The position numbers and the translations under genes are program-made. A stretch of DNA of 64,000 nucleotides from BOG-908 sp963692875 (GTDB lineage Bacteria > Pseudomonadota > Alphaproteobacteria > Acetobacterales > Acetobacteraceae): positions 3,534,001 through 3,598,000 of the forward strand of contig OZ240673.1 of assembly GCA_965198755.1 (NCBI GenBank). Reading direction: 5' to 3'. The notes under the pieces are model-generated. The model was not told where the DNA came from, made no database searches, and worked only from the letters and a program-made list of their open reading frames with translations. This document shows, one piece after another, positions 48,011-55,590 of this stretch; position 1 is the stretch's first letter, and every line of letters starts with the position of its first letter.

Positions 48011-49996
48011 ATGTTCAACCGCATCCTCATCGCCAACCGCGGCGAGATCGCCTGCCGAGTCATGCTCACCTGCCGCCGCCTGGGCATCAGCAGCGTCGCC
48101 GTGTTCTCCGACGCAGACGCCAGTGCACGCCATACGGACATGGCCGACGCGGCCGTGCGCATAGGCCCGGCACCGGCCAGCCAAAGCTACCTTTCCATCC
48201 CGGCGATCATCGCCGCCGCACGGCAGGCCGGCGCGCAGGCGATCCACCCCGGTTACGGATTCCTCTCGGAGAACGCAGACTTCGCCGATGCCTGCGCGCA
48301 AGCCGGCATCGTGCTGATCGGCCCGCCGGCATCCGCGATGCGAGCCATGGGGTCGAAGGCGGCGGCAAAGGCGTTGATGGCACAGGCCGGCGTGCCGTTG
48401 GTCCCCGGATACCACGCCGCTGCACAAGATAGCGCAACGCTGCAGGCCGCAGCGCAGGAAATCGGTTTCCCGGTGCTGGTCAAGGCGTCGGCCGGCGGCG
48501 GCGGGCGCGGCATGCGTGTGGTGGAGGAGGCGGCCGCATTGCCGGCGGCCATAGAGGGTGCGGCGCGCGAGGCGGAAGCCTCGTTCGGCGACGGGCGCCT
48601 GCTGATCGAGACGTATCTGACCAGGCCACGCCACGTTGAAATACAGGTGTTCGCCGACATGCACGGCAACACCGTCTCGCTGTTCGAGCGCGACTGCTCC
48701 ATTCAGCGCCGCCACCAGAAGGTGATCGAAGAAGCACCAGCACCCGGCTGGAGTCCGGCCCAGCGCGCGCAGATGGGCGAGGCGGCAATCTCGGCCGCGC
48801 GTGCGGTGGGCTACGTGGGCGCCGGCACGGTCGAGTTCATCGTGCAGGACGGTGCGTTCTACTTCATGGAGATGAACACCCGCCTGCAAGTGGAACACCC
48901 GGTCACCGAGATGATCACCGGCCAGGACCTGGTCGAGTGGCAGTTGCGCGTCGCCGCCGGCGAGCGCCTGCCGTTGCTGCAGCACGAGCTCGCGCTATCG
49001 GGTCACGCGATCGAGGCGCGCATCTACGCCGAGGACCCGGAACGCAACTTCCTGCCGTCCATCGGCAAGCTGACACACCTGCGCACGCCGCAGGAGAGCG
49101 CGCACGTCCGCGTCGACAGCGGCGTGCGCGAGGGCGACGAGATCACGCCGTATTACGACGCGATGATCGCCAAGCTGATCGTGCACGGGGCTGACCGCAT
49201 GTCGGCGCTGCGTCACTTGCGCGCGGCCTTGCGCGACTACGAAATTGCCGGCGTGCGCACCAACCTCGGCCTGCTGCGCGGCATCACCGACGCACCGGAT
49301 TTCGCTGCGGCCGCACTGGACACCGGCTTCATCGCACGCCACCCCGCGCTGCTGGCACCGCCGGCACCGGCCGGCGCAACCGTTTGGGCAGCCGCCGCGC
49401 TGGCCGCGCGTGCGGACCGTAACCTCGCCGCACGGCGCGATGCGGCCGACCCGTGGTCGCCTTGGCTGGCCGACGATGCGTGGCGAATGAACACCGACGG
49501 CGTGGAGTTGCTGCTGCTGGGGCACGGTGCGGACTCTGCAAACGTGCCGGTCCACACAGCGCCCGATGGTTCACTGCTGCTCGGCCTGCAAGGCGGCAGC
49601 GTGCGCGTCTCCGGCGCCGAGGCGCCGCGCGGGTCCATGCGGTTGCGGTTGGACGGCGTGCCAGCGTCCGCCAGCATCGTGCGCCACGGCAACGGCCTGA
49701 CGGTGATCATGCATGGTGCCAACTACGATTTCCAGGTGCTGGACCCGCTCGCGCCGCCGCCGGCCGCCGATGCGGGCAGCGGCAAGCTGACGGCTCCCAT
49801 ACCCGCGCGCGTCACCCGCGTGCTGGTCGCTGCCGGCGACCACGTCGCCCGCGGTGCGGCGCTGGTGGTGCTTGAAGCGATGAAGATGGAACTGACGATC
49901 TCGGCCCCGGCAGACGGCGTTGTGGCAGCGGTAAAGCACGGCGTGGACGAGATGGTGCAGGAAGGCGCGGAACTGGTGACGTTCGAGGCGACCTGA
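48011..49996 (+). CDS. liuD: Methylcrotonyl-CoA carboxylase alpha subunit (biotin carboxylase + carrier)
   Basis: 661 residues. The biotin carboxylase domain (1-450) has IANRGEIACRV, GGGGRGMR in the ATP loop, and EMNTRLQVEHPVTE. The biotin-carrier domain at the C terminus has EAMKMELTI with the Lys that accepts biotin. The middle holds the linker typical of MCC alpha subunits. With LiuB it makes 3-methylglutaconyl-CoA. The following hydratase and lyase genes are not in the window. Confidence 0.94.
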   Translation: MFNRILIANRGEIACRVMLTCRRLGISSVAVFSDADASARHTDMADAAVRIGPAPASQSYLSIPAIIAAARQAGAQAIHPGYGFLSENADFADACAQAGIVLIGPPASAMRAMGSKAAAKALMAQAGVPLVPGYHAAAQDSATLQAAAQEIGFPVLVKASAGGGGRGMRVVEEAAALPAAIEGAAREAEASFGDGRLLIETYLTRPRHVEIQVFADMHGNTVSLFERDCSIQRRHQKVIEEAPAPGWSPAQRAQMGEAAISAARAVGYVGAGTVEFIVQDGAFYFMEMNTRLQVEHPVTEMITGQDLVEWQLRVAAGERLPLLQHELALSGHAIEARIYAEDPERNFLPSIGKLTHLRTPQESAHVRVDSGVREGDEITPYYDAMIAKLIVHGADRMSALRHLRAALRDYEIAGVRTNLGLLRGITDAPDFAAAALDTGFIARHPALLAPPAPAGATVWAAAALAARADRNLAARRDAADPWSPWLADDAWRMNTDGVELLLLGHGADSANVPVHTAPDGSLLLGLQGGSVRVSGAEAPRGSMRLRLDGVPASASIVRHGNGLTVIMHGANYDFQVLDPLAPPPAADAGSGKLTAPIPARVTRVLVAAGDHVARGAALVVLEAMKMELTISAPADGVVAAVKHGVDEMVQEGAELVTFEAT

Positions 49997-50026
49997 CGTC
50001 GGTGGTCTTTGAATGACTCGGAAACG

Positions 50027-50104
50027 TAGCAAGCAGTTCTTTTTTGAGAAAAGAGAACCAAAAAACTTTTGTCGCTTGGGTTGTACGCTGCGGGAGAGTC
50101 TGCG
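50027..50104 (-). repeat. Single-arm hairpin repeat, copy 25a
   Basis: GTTC arm with a TTTTTTGAGAAAAG stem, followed by about 40 bases ending in an altered core (GTCTGCGGCACA). The second arm is absent. Confidence 0.82.
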
Positions 50105-50223
50105 GCACATAGGCCAATGCGCGGACTTTCGTTAAGCCCTACATCTTGTCTGTGGCCTCGCCTCGACGTCTTTGAGTCATCATACAAACGGCCCAAGCGC
50201 TTGGCTCCTTTGAAGCCGGCGAG
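50105..50223. other. Non-coding spacer between repeat copies 25a and 25b
   Basis: Nothing recognisable. No gene, no clear hairpin. Confidence 0.4.
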
Positions 50224-50361
50224 AAAGCAAGGCCTTCTTTTCTGAAGAAAAGAAGCAAAAGACTTTTGTCCCTGCTGTCGCGGAGGTTTCTGCAGCGCGC
50301 GCCCAAGGGAACAAAAGTTTTTTGGTTCTTTTTTTCAAAAAAGAACCGCTTGCCTTGCCTT
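50224..50361 (+). repeat. Two-arm hairpin repeat, copy 25b (core forward)
   Basis: CTTC left arm with TTTTCTGAAGAAAA, CTGCTGTCGCGG core, GTTC right arm. It ends in the stop codon of the sua5 gene. Confidence 0.93.
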
Positions 50362-51338
50362 CACTTCGCCGCCGCCGCCCGCTGCAGCCGGTCGTTGATC
50401 GCCACCCCCAGCCCGTGCGCCGGCACGCACATCGTCGCAATCCCGGCCAGCCCCAGCGCCGCCCCTTCGGCGTCCAGCCAACGCAGGCCTCCGAAAAGCC
50501 GCGCGGCCGCCTCCGCCAGGTCGCCCGACTCGCTCAGGTTCCACGCCAGCCGTGCCGGCGGCGCGTCCGGGCCGAAGGACAGCAGCGCCTCGCCGGGACC
50601 GGCGGACGTGGCCTCCAGCCGCAGGCGCAGCGCCGGCGCGTAGTGGGAGACCAGCAGGCCGGGCGAGCGCAGGTTGCGCGTGGCCTCCGCCTGAGCCGGC
50701 GTCAGGCCGCGCCCGATCGAACCCACCAGCGCCTCGATTGCCTCGGCGGTGATGCCCCCGGGGCGCAGCAGGAAGGGCTGCGCGCCGGTCAGGTCCAGAA
50801 CCGTGCTCTCGATGCCGACCGGCGAGGGCCCGCAATCGAGCACCGCTGCTATCCTGCCGCCGAGGTCGGCCAGCACGTGGGCGGCGCTGGTGGGGCTGAC
50901 GCCGCCGGAGCGGTTGGCCGAGGGCGCGGCGATGGGCCGGCCCGCACGCTGCACCAGCGCGCGCGCGGCAGGGTGGCCGGGCACGCGCACCGCCAGCGTG
51001 TCCAGGCCGGCGCCGGCCAGCAGGTCAACCGGGCAGGTGACACGGCGTTTCAACACCATGGTCAGCGGGCCAGGCCAGAACGCGGCGGCCAGCGCCTCGG
51101 CCAGCGCGTTGGCGTGCACGTGGGCGAAGGCGTCGGCGGCGCAGGCGTAGTGGCAGATCAGCGGGTTGAAGTGCGGGCGGCCTTTTGCGGCGAAGATGGC
51201 GGCGACCGCGCGTCCCTGGGTCGCGTCGCCGCCCAGGCCGTAGACCGTCTCGGTGCCAAAGGCGACCAGGGCGCCGGCGCGTAGCAGGGCCGCCGCGCGG
51301 GCGAGGCCTGCTTCGTCGGGGTGCAGCGTCTCGGTCAC
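50361..51338 (-). CDS. tsaC: L-threonylcarbamoyladenylate synthase (Sua5/YrdC family)
   Basis: 325 residues. It makes threonylcarbamoyl-AMP for the t6A modification of tRNA. The YrdC domain (about 15-210) has LVAFGTETVYGLGGDA, KGRPHFNPLI, and PSANRSGGVSPT. A C-terminal Sua5 domain follows. The start GTG (51,338) overlaps the cysQ stop (GTGA), and the large open frame that continues upstream is antisense shadow of cysQ. The stop lies at a repeat edge. Confidence 0.9.
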   Translation of the reverse strand: MTETLHPDEAGLARAAALLRAGALVAFGTETVYGLGGDATQGRAVAAIFAAKGRPHFNPLICHYACAADAFAHVHANALAEALAAAFWPGPLTMVLKRRVTCPVDLLAGAGLDTLAVRVPGHPAARALVQRAGRPIAAPSANRSGGVSPTSAAHVLADLGGRIAAVLDCGPSPVGIESTVLDLTGAQPFLLRPGGITAEAIEALVGSIGRGLTPAQAEATRNLRSPGLLVSHYAPALRLRLEATSAGPGEALLSFGPDAPPARLAWNLSESGDLAEAAARLFGGLRWLDAEGAALGLAGIATMCVPAHGLGVAINDRLQRAAAAK

Positions 51339-52099
51339 GCCCGGCCGCGGCAGATGAAGGGCGGGTTGGCCCAGTCCGGCTTCTCGTAGGCGAGCACGCC
51401 GCCGTCCAGCGTGCGCAGCGTGCCGCCGGCGGCCTCCAGCACGGCCTGCGGGCCGGCGGTGTCCCATTCCATGGTGCGGCCGAGGCGGACGTAGGCGTCG
51501 GCCGCACCCTCGGACAGGCGGCAGAACTTCACCGCCGAGCCCAAGTGGGTGATGCTGGCGACCGCCTCGCCGGGCAACGCTGCGCGCAACGCATCGTCGT
51601 CGGCGCTGTGGCGCGAGGACAGCACGTGCAGCCCGTCGGCCGGCACGTGGCGGGCGTGGACCGCCTGCCGGCCGGCGCCGCCCTCCCGCCAGGCGCCCTG
51701 GCCGACGATGCCGCCGAACAGCTCCGCACTGGCCGGCACGGCCACTACGCCCAGAACCGGACGGCCGAAGCGGACCAGGCCGATGTTGACGGTGAAGCCG
51801 TCGCGCAACGCCACGAAGTCGCGGGTGCCGTCCAGCGGGTCCACCATCCAGTAGGCGTCCGACCTGGCGGGGACGTGGCCGGCGGAGACCTCCTCCTCTG
51901 CGACCACCTCTATGTCGGGGGTGGCCAGGCGCAGGCCGGCGACGATGACGCGCTCGGCGGCGCGGTCGGCTTCGGTGACGGGGGAGTGGTCGGGCTTGGT
52001 CTCGGTGGCGCAGCCGCGGGCGCGCAGGGCGAGGATGACGCCGGACGCCTCCCAGGCGAGCTGGGCGGCCAGGTCGAGCAGGGCGGCGTCGGTCTGCAC
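51335..52099 (-). CDS. cysQ: 3'(2'),5'-bisphosphate nucleotidase CysQ
   Basis: 254 residues, inositol-monophosphatase fold. WMVDPLDGTRDF near residue 85 and EWDTAGPQAVLEAAGG near residue 205 are the two metal-site motifs, and EEEV near residue 68 gives further ligands. Removes 3'-phosphate from PAP formed in sulfate assimilation. The start is GTG at 52,099. A GC-rich hairpin repeat lies about 20 bases upstream. Coupled to tsaC by a four-base overlap. Confidence 0.9.
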   Translation of the reverse strand: MQTDAALLDLAAQLAWEASGVILALRARGCATETKPDHSPVTEADRAAERVIVAGLRLATPDIEVVAEEEVSAGHVPARSDAYWMVDPLDGTRDFVALRDGFTVNIGLVRFGRPVLGVVAVPASAELFGGIVGQGAWREGGAGRQAVHARHVPADGLHVLSSRHSADDDALRAALPGEAVASITHLGSAVKFCRLSEGAADAYVRLGRTMEWDTAGPQAVLEAAGGTLRTLDGGVLAYEKPDWANPPFICRGRA

Positions 52100-52121
52100 A
52101 GGGCGGCTCCTGACATGAAGG

Positions 52122-52183
52122 AAGGCCAGGGGCTCTGCCCCTGGACCCCGCTGGGGCCAGTCGGCCCCAGACCCCGGCTTCGC
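52122..52183. repeat. GC-rich double-hairpin repeat (second family), copy B
   Basis: CCAGGGGC-TCT-GCCCCTGG and CTGGGGCC-AGTC-GGCCCCAG, both perfect. Compared with copy A (5,854) the stems differ by paired changes, so the hairpins are conserved. Located upstream of cysQ. Confidence 0.82.
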
Positions 52184-52188
52184 CTAAA

Positions 52189-52252
52189 GGGTTTTCAGAG
52201 AGGGGCCAACGAGGCTGAGGCCACAACGCGTGCGGACCCTCTCTGAAAACCC
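52189..52252. repeat. Perfect 16-base inverted repeat
   Basis: GGGTTTTCAGAGAGGG (52,189-52,204) and its exact complement (52,237-52,252) enclose a 32-base loop. It lies between the GC-rich repeat and the transposon. It could be a bidirectional terminator, since T-rich and A-rich runs are part of the stem. Confidence 0.7.
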
Positions 52253-52343
52253 CTTAAACAAACAGGTTCTAAGCGGTATTAGGTAGCACCCGCCACCATG
52301 GCAAAGGCGCGCTTGCCGGCTTAGCTGGGATAAACTCCCCAGC

Positions 52344-52778
52344 ATGGGAGACAGCTTCGCAATCCACGCCCTGCACCGCAAGCGGGCACACCTAGCCGGT
52401 ATGATACAGTCCGCCGAGCGGGCACTAGGAAAACAGCGAGACACCTTGGCAACTCTAGATGCGGTCATCCGCATGTTTGAACCGGCCAGCAACCCGGAGC
52501 TGATTCCGGCCATTCGTCCCGTCTCCATGCGGTGCCTCTACTTCCGGCATGGCGAGCAAAAGCGGTTGGTCCTTACGGCCTTGCGAGAGGCCAACAAGCC
52601 GGTCTCCTGCCGCTACGTGGTGGAATACGCGCTCGCGGCAAAGGGGCTGGACCTACCCCCGCGCGCCAAGGCCAACGTCACCGAACGTGTGCGGGCTACG
52701 CTGGCGAATCTGGCCGAGCAAAGCCTGGTGCGAAAGCTGGTGAACTGGCCGGATACGTGGTGGGAGCTGGCGGTTTAA
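52344..52778 (+). CDS. Transposon passenger protein (144 aa)
   Basis: The N-terminal half is a predicted coiled coil (RKRAHLAGMIQSAERALGK), the C-terminal half resembles a winged helix (LREANKPVSCRYVVEYAL, RVRATLANLAEQSLV). No known function. Such proteins are commonly seen near IS1595-type transposases, and a DNA-binding or regulatory role is plausible. The ATG lies at the base of a GCTGGG/CCCAGC hairpin (52,324-52,343). Confidence 0.7.
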   Translation: MGDSFAIHALHRKRAHLAGMIQSAERALGKQRDTLATLDAVIRMFEPASNPELIPAIRPVSMRCLYFRHGEQKRLVLTALREANKPVSCRYVVEYALAAKGLDLPPRAKANVTERVRATLANLAEQSLVRKLVNWPDTWWELAV

Positions 52779-52916
52779 CTTCAGCGGCTAAAAGAGAATC
52801 GGTGCTGGAACGACTCAAAATTAAGTCTCAAGAACAATATTTTCTAAAATGTAGGAACTTGTCTCTTGTGGCGACTCTGCTCTGCGCCGCAGGCTACCCC
52901 AGTAGGAGATGAGAAT

Positions 52917-52955
52917 CCGGCCTGCCGCTGACTTTGCGGGAAAACGGCAGGCCGG
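52917..52955. promoter_or_regulatory. Perfect hairpin 5' of the tRNA-like sequence
   Basis: CCGGCCTGCCG (52,917-52,927) pairs fully with CGGCAGGCCGG (52,945-52,955). It ends nine bases before the tRNA-like sequence. It may terminate the passenger transcript or guide processing of the RNA. Confidence 0.55.
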
Positions 52956-52963
52956 CCTCTCTG

Positions 52964-53035
52964 GCGGGCGTAGCTCAGTGGTAGAGCGGGTCCCTCGTAA
53001 GTTCCGCGTCGCCGGTTCGATTCCGGTCGCTCGCC
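52964..53035 (+). tRNA. tRNA-Thr-like sequence (anticodon CGT), anticodon stem defective
   Basis: Acceptor GCGGGCG/CGCTCGC, D arm GCTC/GAGC and T arm GCCGG/CCGGT around TTCGATT all fold, and the loop CTCGTAA has U33 and anticodon CGT. The anticodon stem GGTCC/GTTCC has two central mismatches (29-41, 30-40); GGACC would be needed. Encoded inside the transposon. It may be a decayed tRNA or a structural mimic. Confidence 0.7.
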
Positions 53036-53122
53036 CCTACCTCGCTTCGCCCGGCACCTACTGTGCGCCGATTCCTTTTGAATTGGAATCCCGGACAGAG
53101 GATTAAGCGCAGAAATCTGCGA

Positions 53123-54100
53123 TCAGCACGCCCGCTGCCAATACCCGCAGAAATCCACGCTCGGCTTAGCCTTCATCGCCAAAGCCACCACGCCTGTAAC
53201 CTGCGCTCCGTTTGTCACCCGGCGGGTATCCTCGCGCCACGCGCTCTCCTGGGCGTAGCGGCCAAGGTAGACGCCGCTGATGTGGTGGTGATGGCCTTGT
53301 TCGGCCCGGCGCATCCGGCTGAAAAAGCTCTCAGCGCCGTTCGTGCAAGCGCCGTCCAGGCTGTAGGCCACCTGATGGTTGATCGTCTTCACCACGTAGC
53401 GGGCGCTCAGGTCATTCCAGGCCGAGCTTTCGTCCACCATGACCTCGGTCTCGCGGGCCACCCGGTTGCGGATGAAAGAGATCGCGTCACCCTCTGACCG
53501 GAAAGCGGCGGGCAACACATGGCCGTCACGCTGGCGGATCACGACCACGCACTGGCGCTTGCCGTTCTGGTTCTTGGCCAGCCGGCGGTCGATCCGGTCC
53601 TCTTTTTTGTTGGCGGGCTTGATGTAGCCGCCGAAGTAGCCGCCATCAATCTCCACCACCTTGCCGGGGCCGCCGAGCTGGTGGCCGCGCACTTCGGTTG
53701 ACATGGCCTCCCGCAGCTTGTGAGCCAGCACGAAGGCCGTCTTGTACTGCACGTCCAGGTCGCGGCTCAGGGCCAGGGCGGACTTGCCCTTAACCTCGTT
53801 GCAGAAGATCACGATAGCCGCGAGGTAGGTGCGGAGGGGCATCTTGTGGAAGGCGAACAGGGTGCCGCTGGTCAGGCTGAAATCCTTGCGGCAGGCCTTG
53901 CAGCGGAAGCGCAGAGCGCCGTTCGGGCGGCGAGCCTCGTAGCAGGTCGGGCAACCGCAGTGCGGGCATACGGCCTTGCCGGCGGTCTCTGTCCAGCGGA
54001 TCGCGGCAAACATCGTCTCGGCCTGCTCGTCCGTCATACGCATCACGGCCCCGATGGAAAGGGTCCGGGCCTTGGCGCTGAGGAGGAAATGCTGGGCCAT
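53123..54100 (-). CDS. IS1595-family transposase
   Basis: 325 residues, full length. An N-terminal zinc ribbon (CPHCGC and CKAC) is followed by the catalytic domain with VEIDGGYFGGY (Asp), VMVDESSAW (Asp) and NGAESFFSRMRRAEQGHHHH (the ISXO2-like third residue region). No frameshift, so it may be active. Start ATG 54,100 (MAQHFLLSAKART) is the usual family N terminus. Divergent from the DUF6471-type gene. Confidence 0.93.
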   Translation of the reverse strand: MAQHFLLSAKARTLSIGAVMRMTDEQAETMFAAIRWTETAGKAVCPHCGCPTCYEARRPNGALRFRCKACRKDFSLTSGTLFAFHKMPLRTYLAAIVIFCNEVKGKSALALSRDLDVQYKTAFVLAHKLREAMSTEVRGHQLGGPGKVVEIDGGYFGGYIKPANKKEDRIDRRLAKNQNGKRQCVVVIRQRDGHVLPAAFRSEGDAISFIRNRVARETEVMVDESSAWNDLSARYVVKTINHQVAYSLDGACTNGAESFFSRMRRAEQGHHHHISGVYLGRYAQESAWREDTRRVTNGAQVTGVVALAMKAKPSVDFCGYWQRAC

Positions 54101-54208
54101 CTTGTCGCATCCGGTAGCTTGTTCCCGGATGTGATAGCTTCCCTGCCTACTCTTGGCAAGAGGAAATTATCGGATATGATAGCTTTTTATCGTGGTTAGG
54201 AGTTTCCT

Positions 54209-54448
54209 ATGGGACTAGCAGAGACAGAAAAGGAACTTGCTGGCAAAACTGCACGCTTTCTCAAGGCTGAGATGAAGCGGGCTGGCGTGACCTATGCCCA
54301 GCTTGCTAAGCGGCTAGAGGCGCATGGATTGCGGGAGACAGAGGCATCGATAGCAAACAAGTTCAGCCGGGGGACAGTAGCAGCAACCCTGCTACTGGCC
54401 ACGTTGGCGGCGCTAGAGATGGAGGGGATTCGACTCGAAGACTTGTAG
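54209..54448 (+). CDS. DUF6471-type small protein of the transposon
   Basis: 79 residues. FLKAEMKRAGVTYAQLAKRLEAHGL reads like a helix-turn-helix with the Cro/repressor pattern, and SIANKFSRGTVAATLLLATLAALEM completes it. Such proteins accompany IS1595-type transposases. Possibly controls the divergent transposase. AGGAG-like TAGGAG lies just upstream of the ATG. Confidence 0.82.
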   Translation: MGLAETEKELAGKTARFLKAEMKRAGVTYAQLAKRLEAHGLRETEASIANKFSRGTVAATLLLATLAALEMEGIRLEDL

Positions 54449-54645
54449 GAGTCCTCTGGGAGCGCTACTGGCGCGCTGGGTGTATTTGGTCATTTGTCTT
54501 TGTTGTTTTCGTTTTTGCCGGGCTTGCCGTAAACAAGTCCCGCCAGCCCCATAGCCACCAGAAAGCTCATGGGGCCGGCGACGATAAGCAGCCAGAAGAA
54601 ACCATTGGGGACCCCACGACTTGGGCGCCGATAACCATCTTCACT

Positions 54646-55269
54646 TTGGCTTTGGTAGTTGTCGGATTCGGTCAGGGCGGTCTGTTTTTTTGGCAACTCG
54701 GCTATTTGGACTCTTCTGATAAAACTGCTCAGAGGGCCGCTGAGGCCGCTACGAAGGCTGCAATCGCAGCCGCCGAAGCTCCATTCGTTGAAAGAGCTTG
54801 GCTTTCTCCCGAAGGCGTTCGCCATACTCAAGTCAGCAACGCCGAAATTGATGGCGTGATTTATAGTCCAGCTTACGGCTTTAGTATCACTTGGAAGAAC
54901 TCTGGTAGAACCCCAGCCATCAACGCTAATGTTTTTATTAGCTACAATATCGTTCCGTTCGACGATCCCGTTCCGGAATTTGTAGGACTCATCAAAGAAG
55001 AGACGTTCGGTGTTATAGGGCCCGGAATGGTACGGTACACCAATACTAAAGCTATAACTATGAATGACTTTCAAGCTCTCGCAGCGAAGCGCAAAGACTT
55101 GTACATCTATAGTTCTGTAACATACCAAGATGTTTTTCAGAAAGATGTTACTCGACTTTCCGAGTTGGTTTATCGGGTTAGAATTGGCGCTACGATTCGT
55201 CATCCAAACGGCAGTTTGGAAATTGAAGTCCAAGGTGCTCCCTTGGGTGCACAGAACGTTTGCACCTAA
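54646..55269 (+). CDS. Transposon passenger membrane protein, start uncertain
   Basis: A membrane helix (FTLALVVVGFGQGGLFFW) is followed by an Ala-rich coiled coil (AQRAAEAATKAAIAAAEA) and a beta-rich domain with FSITWKNSGRTPA, a pattern frequent in small accessory membrane proteins. The first usable codon is TTG 54,646, inside the helix. The same frame is open upstream and encodes a further hydrophobic stretch (about 54,481-54,525, FVFVVFVFAGLAV), but has no ATG, GTG or TTG. The true start may be lost or unusual. GC is clearly lower than in the host genes. Confidence 0.6.
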   Translation: MALVVVGFGQGGLFFWQLGYLDSSDKTAQRAAEAATKAAIAAAEAPFVERAWLSPEGVRHTQVSNAEIDGVIYSPAYGFSITWKNSGRTPAINANVFISYNIVPFDDPVPEFVGLIKEETFGVIGPGMVRYTNTKAITMNDFQALAAKRKDLYIYSSVTYQDVFQKDVTRLSELVYRVRIGATIRHPNGSLEIEVQGAPLGAQNVCT

Positions 55270-55450
55270 ACCAAGAAGCACAGTGAGCAGTTTAGCCGCC
55301 CGCACCTATTTACACCTCACCACCCTCCCGTCGTTCGGGGAGGTTCACCTTTCGGTGATGTAAGTGGCGGCTGAGTGCGTCTGTATGTAGACCGACCATG
55401 GTGGCGGGTGCTACATAATACCGGTTCTAAGGACGACTGTCCTTAGCGGG

Positions 55451-55498
55451 GGCCAGGGGCGTCACGCGTTCGCGTGCGTTCGCACGACGCCCCTGGCC
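55451..55498. repeat. Perfect 13-base GC-rich hairpin upstream of pepA
   Basis: GGCCAGGGGCGTC (55,451-55,463) and GACGCCCCTGGCC (55,486-55,498). It resembles the outer part of the second repeat family. With the CTAAGGAC hairpin interrupted by the transposon, it forms a double hairpin. Confidence 0.75.
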
Positions 55499-55590
55499 TT
55501 GCCCTATCCCAGCAGCCCGCCCCTGGCAAAGCGCGGCATCGCTGCTACAGTCTCTGCCTTCCCGAGCAAGCCATTTCCAAGGACTTTTGC

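Larger units (their letters stand above)
52274..55423. mobile_element. IS1595-type transposon with passengers, apparently intact
   Basis: 28-base terminal inverted repeats (52,274-52,301 and 55,396-55,423; one mismatch) start CGGTATTA and end CGCCACCATGG. They are bordered by a perfect 8-base direct repeat GTTCTAAG (52,266-52,273 and 55,424-55,431), the duplication size known for IS1595. Inside are a full-length transposase, a 144-residue protein, a tRNA-like sequence, a DUF6471-type protein and a membrane protein. Removing it restores the hairpin CTAAGGAC-GACT-GTCCTTAG at the target. Confidence 0.93.

Noticed and set aside
51336..52226. N-terminal extension of the Sua5 gene
   Set aside because: The extra 296 residues are Arg/Pro-rich and overlap cysQ in another frame; Sua5 begins at GTG 51,338.
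54490..55305. 271-codon minus-strand frame opposite the passenger membrane protein
   Set aside because: The plus-strand product has a coherent helix, coiled coil and NSGRTPA motif, whereas the minus frame lacks such order.
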